Source: a virus. Taken from it: a stretch of DNA of 25,904 nt. The notes below the pieces were generated by a model. The model was not told the DNA's origin. It was given only the letters and a program-made list of their open reading frames with translations, and did not search any database. Below are positions 6,381-13,349 of the stretch, one piece after another. The stretch lies in IMG/VR virus record IMGVR_UViG_3300044639_001407, positions 1 to 25,904 of that record, one strand, 5' to 3'. Position 1 is the first letter of the stretch. Every line of letters starts with the position of its first letter. The translations under genes and the position numbers were made by a program.

Positions 6381-6592
6381 ATAAGTGGGATTGGATGATA
6401 TTGTTTGGGGTTGGGTGCACCATAGGGATTGTTTTTTCCTTGATGCCGCGACCAGACACAGAAATAAAATATCCGTATTATACTTGCACTAAGGATCAGG
6501 TTAGTGAGATAATATATAACCAACCTAATGGTATGCTGGAAGCTATTAAGGCGCGCTGTACGACCCACGCGGGGGGGGACATAACCGTATGA
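6377..6592 (+). CDS. small membrane-anchored protein
   Basis: This product of 71 residues starts at GTG 6377, which overlaps the previous stop (GTGA) and lies five bases after AGGAGG; a longer frame from 6347 has no ribosome site. Residues 4-22 (WDWMILFGVGCTIGIVFSLM) form one strongly hydrophobic segment, probably a single inner-membrane anchor or uncleaved signal. The rest is a soluble tail with two cysteines (YTCTKDQ and KARCTTH) that could form a disulphide outside the cytoplasm. Function is unknown. Its stop overlaps the polymerase start. A membrane gene inside a replication operon is unusual but common for small phage proteins that act on the host envelope. Confidence 0.65.
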   Translation: MNKWDWMILFGVGCTIGIVFSLMPRPDTEIKYPYYTCTKDQVSEIIYNQPNGMLEAIKARCTTHAGGDITV

Positions 6593-8454
6593 ACATTAAT
6601 ATTATTGCTTGCGACATAGAGACTTTTTACTCAAAAGAGTATGGGCTGACTAAGTGCACTACCGAAGAATACATACGCTCTCCGTTGTTTCAGACAATTG
6701 GTGTAGCTACAAAAATTAACGATGGGTCTATTGAGTGGGTGTCAGGTACGCATGAGTATGTTAAGGAATATTTAGAGTCTTTACCGTGGGATACACATCT
6801 ATTACTAGCGCAGAACACAGCGTTTGATGGGGCGATACTTAACTGGATTTATGGTATCAAACCCAGAGGTTATTTAGATACGATGAGCATGGCAAACGCG
6901 CTGCATGGGGTGTCGGAATCATCATCACTGGCAAACCTATGCAAGCTATATAAGTCGCGGCCTAAAGGGGATGAAGTATTGAATGCGTTGGGCAAGCGGA
7001 GGGAAGATTTTACCCCCACAGAACTGGCGACATACGGAGAGTACTGCCGCGATGACGTTTTTTCAACGCATGATATATTTCACAAGATGCTACCGATCTT
7101 CCCAAAGTCGGAGCTAAAAGTAATTGATCTAACCATAAGGATGTTTGCACAACCAATAATAGAAATAGATGCGCCGATGCTGGTGGAAGACTTGATAAAC
7201 ATAAAGAGAACGAAGCGCGAATCACTAGAGAAACTGCAAACGGCTTTGGGGGTGGGTAGTGAAGCGGAACTAAAAATTAAAGTAATGAGCAACCCCAAGT
7301 TTGCTGAGTTGCTTAAGGCGCAGGGGGTGGAGCCGCCCACCAAGATCAGTGCCAAGACGGGTAAGACTGCATGGGCGTTCGCCAAGACAGACGAGGAGTT
7401 TACCAATCTGCTTGAGAGTGATGACCCTATTGTGGCTACACTTGTATCTACACGGCTGGAGAATAAGTCTACCATAGGAGAAACAAGAACAGAGGCGTAT
7501 ATCGGTATAGCGGGGCGGGGCACTTACCCATTCTCACTGTCATATTCAGGCGCGAAGATAACGCACCGTTGGAGTGGCTTTGGGACTAACCCCCAAAATC
7601 TGCCTCGCGGGTCGACATTACGCAGGGCACTCGTGGCACCAGACGGGCGCACGCTGGTAGTGGCAGACTCAAGTAACATCGAGCTACGCTCAGGGATGTG
7701 GTTGGCGGGGCAGCAAGACGCACTACAGCAGATTAGGGATGGGTTGGACTTGTATCGGGTGTTTGCATCGGAATCATTTAACTTGGATTATGATAGTATA
7801 GGTAAAACCAGTGATGAAAGGTTTATTGGAAAGGTCTGCCAGCTCTCACTTTTGTACCAGACAGGGCATGTAAAATTGCAGAATACAATTCGCATACAAA
7901 GTAAAGGCAAGATAACTATCACGCTCAAAGAGGCAGAAAGATTAAAGTATTTATACCGTGATACATATGATAAGATAGTTGATGCTTGGGGTGATGGAGA
8001 AGAGGTACTTTCGTGGATTGCTAATGATGAAGAACACACAGCGTTCGAGTTTTTACCTGTACATGGTAAGAAAGGTATTCTTAAACCTAGTGGGTTATAC
8101 TTACCATATCCGGGGTTAAGAAAAGAAAACACAGAAAAAGGGAACGAGTGGCAATATGATACAAGGAGAGGATGCAGCATATTAAAAGATAAAGCTTACG
8201 GGGGAAAATGTTTCCAAAGAATAAATCAAAGTTTGGCGCGGGATATTATATCAACACAGACGATGGAAATAAATAAACGATATTGGGTTGCAGGATTGGT
8301 ACATGATGAGGTAATATGTGTAGTTCCAGATGCTGAAGTAGAAGAAGCCAAGATATTTATACAAGAAGTTATGAGGAAGCCCCCATCATGGGCATTGGAT
8401 TTACCACTGGATTGTGAAGTAGGATCAGGGAAACGATATGGCGACGCCAAATAA
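6589..8454 (+). CDS. family A DNA polymerase with 3'-5' exonuclease
   Basis: This 621-residue replicative DNA polymerase is of the PolA/T7 type without a 5' nuclease domain. The exonuclease motifs are all present: Exo I DIETF (Asp9, Glu11), Exo II NTAFD (Asn76 to Asp80) and Exo III YCRDD (Tyr152, Asp155/156). In the polymerase part, motif A is DSSNIELR at 360-367, motif B has Lys415 followed by LLYQTG at 421-426, and motif C is HDE at 572-574. Motif A differs from the usual DYSQIELR in its second to fourth residues but keeps the metal-binding Asp and Glu. Motif B has Gln-Thr where Gly is typical. It starts in an ATGA overlap and ends overlapping the next gene by 17 bases. It probably copies the phage genome with the prim-pol/helicase at 17581. 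Confidence 0.95.
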   Translation: MNINIIACDIETFYSKEYGLTKCTTEEYIRSPLFQTIGVATKINDGSIEWVSGTHEYVKEYLESLPWDTHLLLAQNTAFDGAILNWIYGIKPRGYLDTMSMANALHGVSESSSLANLCKLYKSRPKGDEVLNALGKRREDFTPTELATYGEYCRDDVFSTHDIFHKMLPIFPKSELKVIDLTIRMFAQPIIEIDAPMLVEDLINIKRTKRESLEKLQTALGVGSEAELKIKVMSNPKFAELLKAQGVEPPTKISAKTGKTAWAFAKTDEEFTNLLESDDPIVATLVSTRLENKSTIGETRTEAYIGIAGRGTYPFSLSYSGAKITHRWSGFGTNPQNLPRGSTLRRALVAPDGRTLVVADSSNIELRSGMWLAGQQDALQQIRDGLDLYRVFASESFNLDYDSIGKTSDERFIGKVCQLSLLYQTGHVKLQNTIRIQSKGKITITLKEAERLKYLYRDTYDKIVDAWGDGEEVLSWIANDEEHTAFEFLPVHGKKGILKPSGLYLPYPGLRKENTEKGNEWQYDTRRGCSILKDKAYGGKCFQRINQSLARDIISTQTMEINKRYWVAGLVHDEVICVVPDAEVEEAKIFIQEVMRKPPSWALDLPLDCEVGSGKRYGDAK

Positions 8455-8698
8455 AGATGATGATTACGCTGCTTGGCTACTAAAAGAGATACTGGCGCAT
8501 GGGGTTGATAATGCGTCAGCATGGTACCCAAGTATGCCGCCATGCGAGTTCGGCTGGCGCATAGAGGCCGTAAGACACGGGCATCGCCTCATTGATGAGT
8601 CTAACCGCAAGCTGCGCAATAAATACGATCATACATTTTGGTACTCCCCCAAAGCAGTTGAGTGGCTAAAGGATTACAACGAGAGGAGAAATAAATGA
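8438..8698 (+). CDS. small winged-helix-like protein, distant paralogue
   Basis: This 86-residue protein has an N-terminal helix WLLKEILAHGVDNA and a C-terminal 'WYSPKAVEWLKDY'. Both echo the 'LLLEHGD' and 'ITP.GLEYLK' ends of the paralogues elsewhere in the window, with a longer middle. It may therefore be a divergent member of that family, but similarity is weak. The middle contains IDESNRKL, encoded by 27 bases (8589-8615) that are identical to part of nrdA at 12314-12340. The gene overlaps the end of the polymerase gene by 17 bases, so translation is likely coupled. Function is unknown. Confidence 0.6.
   Translation: MATPNKDDDYAAWLLKEILAHGVDNASAWYPSMPPCEFGWRIEAVRHGHRLIDESNRKLRNKYDHTFWYSPKAVEWLKDYNERRNK
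8589..8615 (+). repeat. 27-bp perfect repeat, copy 1 (second copy in nrdA)
   Basis: The 27 bases at 8589-8615 recur exactly at 12314-12340. Both copies are read in the same frame and encode IDESNRKL. Flanking bases differ immediately on both sides. Confidence 0.9.
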
Positions 8699-8907
8699 GT
8701 AAATTTAAGAAGTTACCGCAGCATGAGTTGGATGGAATGTCTCGCAAGGAGCTGGACGATTATTTTGAGGCGGAGGATAACAATAGGCTGAGAGACAAGT
8801 TCGCTATGGCTGCGATGTCTGTGGATTTAAGGGGTAGTAGTGTTGAAGCAATTGCTGAGATGTGTTTCCTGTTGGCAGATGCGATGATGATAGAAAGGGA
8901 TAAATAA
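8695..8907 (+). CDS. conserved-type small phage protein
   Basis: This 70-residue product starts in an ATGA overlap after GAGAGGAGAAATAA. The C-terminal half reads RDKFAMAAM followed by VEAIAEMCFLLADAMMIERDK. The pattern 'RD.FA..AM...(A)..A..(Y/C).LADAMM..R' is common in small proteins of many phages, where the role is unknown. The N-terminal part (LPQHELDGMSRKELDDYFE) is acidic and helical. Its stop overlaps the ATG of the 30-codon frame downstream (TAATG). The family feeling is good; no function can be given. Confidence 0.65.
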   Translation: MSKFKKLPQHELDGMSRKELDDYFEAEDNNRLRDKFAMAAMSVDLRGSSVEAIAEMCFLLADAMMIERDK

Positions 8908-8999
8908 TGAAGAGAATACTTACCGCAATAAGAGCAAAACTAAAGAGCTGGCAAGATGCATTAGAACAAAAAATAAAGAAAATAACCGATGGCCTATAG
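8907..8999 (+). CDS. putative 30-residue basic peptide
   Basis: A short frame of 30 codons exactly bridges two larger genes. Its ATG overlaps the previous stop (TAATG), and its end overlaps the nuclease start by 11 bases. The ribosome site is AAAGGGATAA. The peptide (MKRILTAIRAKLKSW then QDALEQKIKKITDGL) is basic and would form one amphipathic helix. The fit between neighbours suggests a real gene or a coupling leader for the nuclease. Such a short frame could also be chance. Confidence 0.4.
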   Translation: MKRILTAIRAKLKSWQDALEQKIKKITDGL

Positions 9000-9654
9000 T
9001 TACTCAGCGTTGAAGGAATTTTCCCAGTGCCCTAGGAAATACCATGAGAATCGGGTGCTAAAAAAGTGGCCTTTCCCTAAGACAGATGCTATAATGTATG
9101 GCGAGGAGGTACACAAGGCACTAGAGGACTATATAGGTAGCGGGGTTGATTTAGGTAAGCATAGCAGATTCAAGGACATTGCTGATTCATTGCTCAGGCT
9201 GGAGGGGGAGAAGCTAGTCGAGTTTAAGATGGCGTTGGATCACTCTCTACAGCCGTGTGATTTCTTTGATAAAGATGTTTATCTGCGTGGGGTTGCTGAT
9301 ATTGTCGTGTTGAATAAGGCGACAAGCAAGGCGTATATAGGAGACTATAAAACTGGCGGGGATAAGTACCCCGACAAAGACCAGTTAGAGCTTATGGCGT
9401 TGATGATATTCAGGTACTTCCCGGAGATAACATACGTGAAGGCCGCGCTGTTGTTTGTGGTGCATGATACGATTGTTACTGCTGAGTACCACAAGAAGGA
9501 AGCCAAGCCCACATGGTTAAAGTGGATAGGTAAGATTAACGAAGTAGAGGCGGCACATGAAGCGGGGGTATGGAACGAAAAGCCCACGGCACTATGCCCG
9601 TGGTGCCCTGTGAATGATTGCCCGCACTGGTCAGAGAAAAGGAAAAGTAAATAA
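8989..9654 (+). CDS. Cas4/RecB-like PD-(D/E)XK nuclease with probable Fe-S cluster
   Basis: This 221-residue nuclease of the PD-(D/E)XK superfamily (PDDEXK_1, Cas4/AddB type) starts YSYSALKEFSQCPRKY, with Cys14 in the usual place. Next come His42 (GEEVHKALEDY), LRGVADIVV with Asp104, IGDYKTGG with Asp119 and Lys121, and QLELMAL with Gln132. The C-terminus has Cys203, Cys206 and Cys211 (CPWCPVNDCPHW), so with Cys14 it can hold a 4Fe-4S cluster. Relatives are 5'-3' or single-strand exonucleases used in phage recombination. No CRISPR array or cas gene lies near, so it is not part of adaptation here. It is followed at once by the HNH protein. Confidence 0.9.
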   Translation: MAYSYSALKEFSQCPRKYHENRVLKKWPFPKTDAIMYGEEVHKALEDYIGSGVDLGKHSRFKDIADSLLRLEGEKLVEFKMALDHSLQPCDFFDKDVYLRGVADIVVLNKATSKAYIGDYKTGGDKYPDKDQLELMALMIFRYFPEITYVKAALLFVVHDTIVTAEYHKKEAKPTWLKWIGKINEVEAAHEAGVWNEKPTALCPWCPVNDCPHWSEKRKSK

Positions 9655-9920
9655 TGCCTAGAAAACCTAATATACCTAAAGGTTCGCCGTACTGGAAAGA
9701 AGAATGGAAAAAGATGCAGGCTAATGGGGAAGACAAGAAGCAGCTTGAAAGGGCTAAGGCCAGAAGGATGGTCGATAAGGCGGGAATTAATAGGAAGGGT
9801 AAAGATGTAGGGCACATCAAGCCAGTGGAGGATGGGGGTAAGAGCGTGATGAGCAACTTACGTATTGAGGACTCCAGTAAAAACCAGAGTAATAATTTGC
9901 ATAAGAAGGGGGAGAAATGA
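9654..9920 (+). CDS. HNH-like nuclease (no zinc cysteines)
   Basis: This 88-residue very basic protein carries DVGHIKPVEDGGKSVMSNLR and then KNQSNN, the 'D.H..P...GG....NL......N' pattern of small HNH nucleases that lack the zinc cysteines. In most relatives the first motif is DVDH; here it is DVGH, so the residue before the catalytic His is changed and activity should be checked. The N-terminal half (PRKPNIPKGSPYWKEEWKK) resembles other phage HNH proteins with a Lys-rich DNA-binding extension. It starts after AAGGAAAAGTAATA (TAATG) and overlaps ThyX by ATGA. It may be a homing-type or a recombination nuclease. Confidence 0.7.
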   Translation: MPRKPNIPKGSPYWKEEWKKMQANGEDKKQLERAKARRMVDKAGINRKGKDVGHIKPVEDGGKSVMSNLRIEDSSKNQSNNLHKKGEK

Positions 9921-11578
9921 ATGTAAAACTAATAAGCCATTCAGTACCTACAGGCCCAAAGATAGAAGGTATGCAGGGGTTAGTAGCCTTCTGTGCTAGG
10001 GTGAGTAATCCAAGCAACCAACATAACCAGAGTACGGAGAAGTTAATTACATACTTGCTGGATAATAAACACTTCTCGCCACTGGAAATGGTTAATGTTT
10101 GTCTGGAAATTGAAACGACTCGCGATATTGGTAGGCAGATACTTAGGCATAGATCATTTACGTTTCAGGAATTTTGTGTTACTGGGGATAGTTTAATTAC
10201 TACGGTTACTAAAGGAGGTAGGACAAAAAAAGTATCTATTGAGAAGCTATATGCGCGGCATAAGTCCGACCAATATAGAGGTATAAGTGATAATTTAGTT
10301 CGTGTGTATGATGAGAAGAGCAGGTTTCTATCCTCGGCCAAGATAAAAGAAGTATTTAAAACTGGCAAAAAGGACGTGTATGAACTAACCCTAGAAAACG
10401 GAAAGAAAATACAATCCACTATGGATCATAAATTTCTTACTTACGCCGGGTTTAAACCGCTTAAAGCGATAACCATAGATTCTTTCGTTGGATGCAATGG
10501 GATTCCAGTCCATCAAGAGCATAGCTGGTTGCAACAAGCGAAGATAGAATCAATAGAAGCGGGGGTAGGGATACCATACATAGCTCACAAAGCGCAAATA
10601 AGCTACCATACTGTTAGGAAGTGGCTAAGAATACACAAACTGCAGTACTCTAAAAAAGAGGTCGCGACATATACTAGTATATGGAATAAAGGCATACCGA
10701 AGGAATACCAACCTAATTTTGGTGGTTTCCACAGCAAAGAAACACGGGAAAAGATGTCTGCTAGTGCTATGAAGGGGGTTGATTCTAACTTATATAAAAA
10801 TGGTAAGTACACAACGGACACTATGAGGTGGAGGAATTTAGTCGCTCAGAAGTGTAAAGGATACCATTCAGAAATTCTACAAAAGCAAAATAACAGGTGT
10901 GCCATAAGTGGGGCCCGTATTAATTTGAGTAATAGTGAAGTAGACCATATACACCCAGTATACAGCCACCCTAGTTTAGCGTTTGAAAAAACAAACTTAC
11001 AGGTATTATGTAAAGAAGCGCATAGAGTAAAATCAGGCAAAGAAAGAAAAGAAGCAAAGTACACAGCAAGGTTTTCAAAAGTGAAGTCTATTTTTTACAT
11101 AGGGGAGAAAGAGACGTATGATATTGAGGTTGAGCATCATAGTCATAATTACATAGCTAACGGGATCGTTACTCATAACTCACAAAGATACGCCGACCCA
11201 GTTAAGGAACTAAATTTTGAATTACGCGAAGCAAGGTTGCAGGACGCGAAGAACAGGCAGAACTCTATGGATACCACAGATAGAGACTTAAAAGAGTACT
11301 GGCACATGAAGCAAATGGAGGTGATTAACTTAGCTAAAAAGAATTACCAGTGGGCGTTATATAACGGTTTAGCTAAGGAATGTGCCAGAGTAGTGCTGCC
11401 AGAGGGGAATACATTATCTAGGATGTATGTGAATGGCACTATGAGAAGCTGGTTACACTACTGCGACTTGCGGGGTAGTAACGGCACACAGAAAGAACAT
11501 ATGGACATAGCACGAGAATGTGTAGAAGTTATAAGCACGGTGTTTCCATTGATAAAACAAAAAGAAAGCCCTACATGA
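9917..11578 (+). CDS. thyX: flavin-dependent thymidylate synthase ThyX with intein
   Basis: The frame of 553 codons encodes ThyX, which makes dTMP from dUMP using FAD, NADPH and methylene-tetrahydrofolate. Residues 1-86 and 422-553 form a normal-length ThyX of 218 residues. The signature RHRxxSxxxxSxR is split: RHRSFTFQEF ends at Phe86, and SQRYADP resumes at Ser422. In between is a 335-residue intein (10175-11179). The first extein residue, Ser422, is the conserved serine of the motif, so the protein should be inactive until splicing. In the spliced product, serine or threonine would stand at the first S position (SFT). It overlaps the HNH gene and nrdA by ATGA, forming a nucleotide-supply operon. 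Confidence 0.95.
   Translation: MNVKLISHSVPTGPKIEGMQGLVAFCARVSNPSNQHNQSTEKLITYLLDNKHFSPLEMVNVCLEIETTRDIGRQILRHRSFTFQEFCVTGDSLITTVTKGGRTKKVSIEKLYARHKSDQYRGISDNLVRVYDEKSRFLSSAKIKEVFKTGKKDVYELTLENGKKIQSTMDHKFLTYAGFKPLKAITIDSFVGCNGIPVHQEHSWLQQAKIESIEAGVGIPYIAHKAQISYHTVRKWLRIHKLQYSKKEVATYTSIWNKGIPKEYQPNFGGFHSKETREKMSASAMKGVDSNLYKNGKYTTDTMRWRNLVAQKCKGYHSEILQKQNNRCAISGARINLSNSEVDHIHPVYSHPSLAFEKTNLQVLCKEAHRVKSGKERKEAKYTARFSKVKSIFYIGEKETYDIEVEHHSHNYIANGIVTHNSQRYADPVKELNFELREARLQDAKNRQNSMDTTDRDLKEYWHMKQMEVINLAKKNYQWALYNGLAKECARVVLPEGNTLSRMYVNGTMRSWLHYCDLRGSNGTQKEHMDIARECVEVISTVFPLIKQKESPT
10175..11179 (+). mobile_element. ThyX intein with HTH, NUMOD3-like and HNH nuclease parts
   Basis: The intein runs from Cys87 (CVTGDSLITTV) to His420-Asn421, followed by Ser, which matches the Cys start, the terminal His-Asn and a Ser +1 extein. 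Block B is STMDHKF, with the TxxH histidine, and the C-terminal blocks are YDIEVEHHSHNYIANG and IVTHN. Between the splicing blocks is a probable helix-turn-helix (AQISYHTVRKWL), a NUMOD3-like segment (FHSKETREKMSASAMKG) and an HNH domain (EVDHIHP, then NLQVLCKEAHRVKS). The HNH zinc cysteines are reduced to one per pair (CAIS, CKEA). LAGLIDADG motifs are absent. It is probably a mobile intein with a homing nuclease; nuclease activity is uncertain. Confidence 0.92.
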
Positions 11579-13341
11579 CAATAAAAAAAGATTATATCAG
11601 GGATGCACTATTCGATACCCTTGGGTTACTGAGGCTTAAGAATAGTTATATGATGGCGGGGGAGAATAGCCCCCAAGATAGGTTCGCTTATGTGTCAGAG
11701 AAGTTTAGTAGTAACCCAGACCATGCACAGCGGCTGTATGATTATGCTTCAAAACACTGGCTGTCTTACTCCACCCCAATACTGTCATATAACGAGGATA
11801 AGCGGGGGTTTGGGATTGCTTGTTTCTTGAACACCATAGCGGATACAGCCGAAGGGTTGGTTGAGAACTTATCAGAAACAAACAGGTTCTCTATGTTGGG
11901 CGGGGGGGTCGGTATTAACTTTGGGATACGTTCCGCAGATGAGAAGTCTACAGGGGTTATGCCACACCTCAAGATATATGACGCTTCCGCATTGGCATAC
12001 AAGCAAGGGAAAACTAGGAGGGGCAGCTACGCAGCGTACTTGGATATTAGTCACCCAGATATTAAGTTGTTCTTGGAGATGCGCAAACCAACGGGGGATC
12101 AGAATCTGAGAGCCTTGAATATGCACCACGGGATTAACATATCAGACAGTTTCATGGAGTTGATTGACCGATGCACACAAGACCCAGACGCTGATGATTC
12201 ATGGGATCTCAAAGACCCTAACAGCCCAGAAGTGCGCGAAGTAGTCTCAGCTAAAGAACTTTGGCAGCGTATATTAGAAACACGGATGCAGACTGGGGAG
12301 CCATACCTACACTTCATTGATGAGTCTAACCGCAAGCTGCCTTATTGGTTGAAGGATAAAGGGCTTGAAGTTAAGCAGTCGAATTTGTGTTCTGAGATCG
12401 TACTCCCAACAAACGAAGAAAGAACTGCGGTATGCTGCTTGTCCTCAGTGAACTTGGAGTATTATGATGAGTGGAAAGGCGACCCGCAGTTCTTGCTGGA
12501 TATAGCGGAGATGCTGGATAATGTATTGCAGCACTTCATTGATAATGCACCAGACAGCGTAGAGCGGGCTAAGTTTTCAGCGCGGAGTGAGCGTAGCATT
12601 GGTGTAGGGGCGTTGGGATTCCATGCTTACCTACAGAAGAACTATATCCCTTGGGAATCTGCGCAGGCGGTAGGCAAGAACTTAGCGATGTTTAAGCATA
12701 TAAGGTGCCATTTAGATTTAGCTAACGGGGTGTTAGGAAAAGAAAGAGGGGAGGCTCCAGACGCGGTTGGTACAGGGCGTAGATTTTCACACCTTATGGC
12801 AATTGCCCCCAATGCCTCCAGTTCTATTATTATGGGTAATACAAGCCCATCAATTGAGCCTTATAGAGCTAATACCTACAGACAGGACACACTATCAGGT
12901 TCTCATTTAGTCAAGAACAGGTGGCTAGATAAGGTGCTTAAAAGTAAGGTGTTGCTTGAAGAAGAATTACCTGATATATGGGCAAGTATCATCGCAAATA
13001 ATGGGTCGGTTCAACACCTAGCAATCCTGACTGAGTGGGAGAAGGATACATTTAAAACGGCAATGGAACTTGACCAGCGATGGGTGATACAACACGCTTC
13101 GGACAGGCAGCCGTTTATAGACCAAGCGCAGTCGGTTAATGTGTTCTTCAGACCTGATGCTAACATCAAGTATATCCACGCAGTACACATGCAGGCATGG
13201 AGGCAGAAACTAAAGACCCTATACTACTGCAGGTCGGAGAAGATTAACAAAGGGGATAAGTTGTATCACAAGGTAGAACGTGATATAATTAAAGAGATTG
13301 ACGCGGGTGGGGATGATAGTTGTCTTGCCTGTGAAGGATAG
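11575..13341 (+). CDS. nrdA: ribonucleoside-diphosphate reductase large subunit (class I)
   Basis: This 588-residue product, starting at the ATG in the overlap with thyX (ATGA), reduces ribonucleotides to deoxyribonucleotides together with NrdB. Catalytic residues are all seen: Cys83 (IACFLNT), Asn270-Cys272-Glu274 (SNLCSEI), Cys287/288 (VCCLSS) and the radical-path pair Tyr550-Tyr551. The C-terminal CLACEG at 583-588 is the redox tail that re-reduces the active site through thioredoxin or glutaredoxin. It is shorter than E. coli NrdA and lacks the N-terminal ATP-cone, so allosteric shut-off by dATP is not expected. It carries IDESNRKL, encoded by a 27-bp repeat shared with 8589-8615. An upstream in-frame ATG at 11518 is rejected because it lies in thyX. 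Confidence 0.96.
   Translation: MTIKKDYIRDALFDTLGLLRLKNSYMMAGENSPQDRFAYVSEKFSSNPDHAQRLYDYASKHWLSYSTPILSYNEDKRGFGIACFLNTIADTAEGLVENLSETNRFSMLGGGVGINFGIRSADEKSTGVMPHLKIYDASALAYKQGKTRRGSYAAYLDISHPDIKLFLEMRKPTGDQNLRALNMHHGINISDSFMELIDRCTQDPDADDSWDLKDPNSPEVREVVSAKELWQRILETRMQTGEPYLHFIDESNRKLPYWLKDKGLEVKQSNLCSEIVLPTNEERTAVCCLSSVNLEYYDEWKGDPQFLLDIAEMLDNVLQHFIDNAPDSVERAKFSARSERSIGVGALGFHAYLQKNYIPWESAQAVGKNLAMFKHIRCHLDLANGVLGKERGEAPDAVGTGRRFSHLMAIAPNASSSIIMGNTSPSIEPYRANTYRQDTLSGSHLVKNRWLDKVLKSKVLLEEELPDIWASIIANNGSVQHLAILTEWEKDTFKTAMELDQRWVIQHASDRQPFIDQAQSVNVFFRPDANIKYIHAVHMQAWRQKLKTLYYCRSEKINKGDKLYHKVERDIIKEIDAGGDDSCLACEG
12314..12340 (+). repeat. 27-bp perfect repeat, copy 2 (first copy at 8589-8615)
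   Basis: This copy is in nrdA and encodes IDESNRKL of the conserved PYLHFIDESNRK segment. See the copy at 8589-8615 in the small gene. Confidence 0.9.
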
Positions 13342-13349
13342 GGGAGAAG

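Noticed and set aside
8989-9654. Cas4-like nuclease as evidence for a CRISPR system
   Set aside because: No repeats-spacer array and no other cas gene are seen; phage recombination nucleases share this fold.
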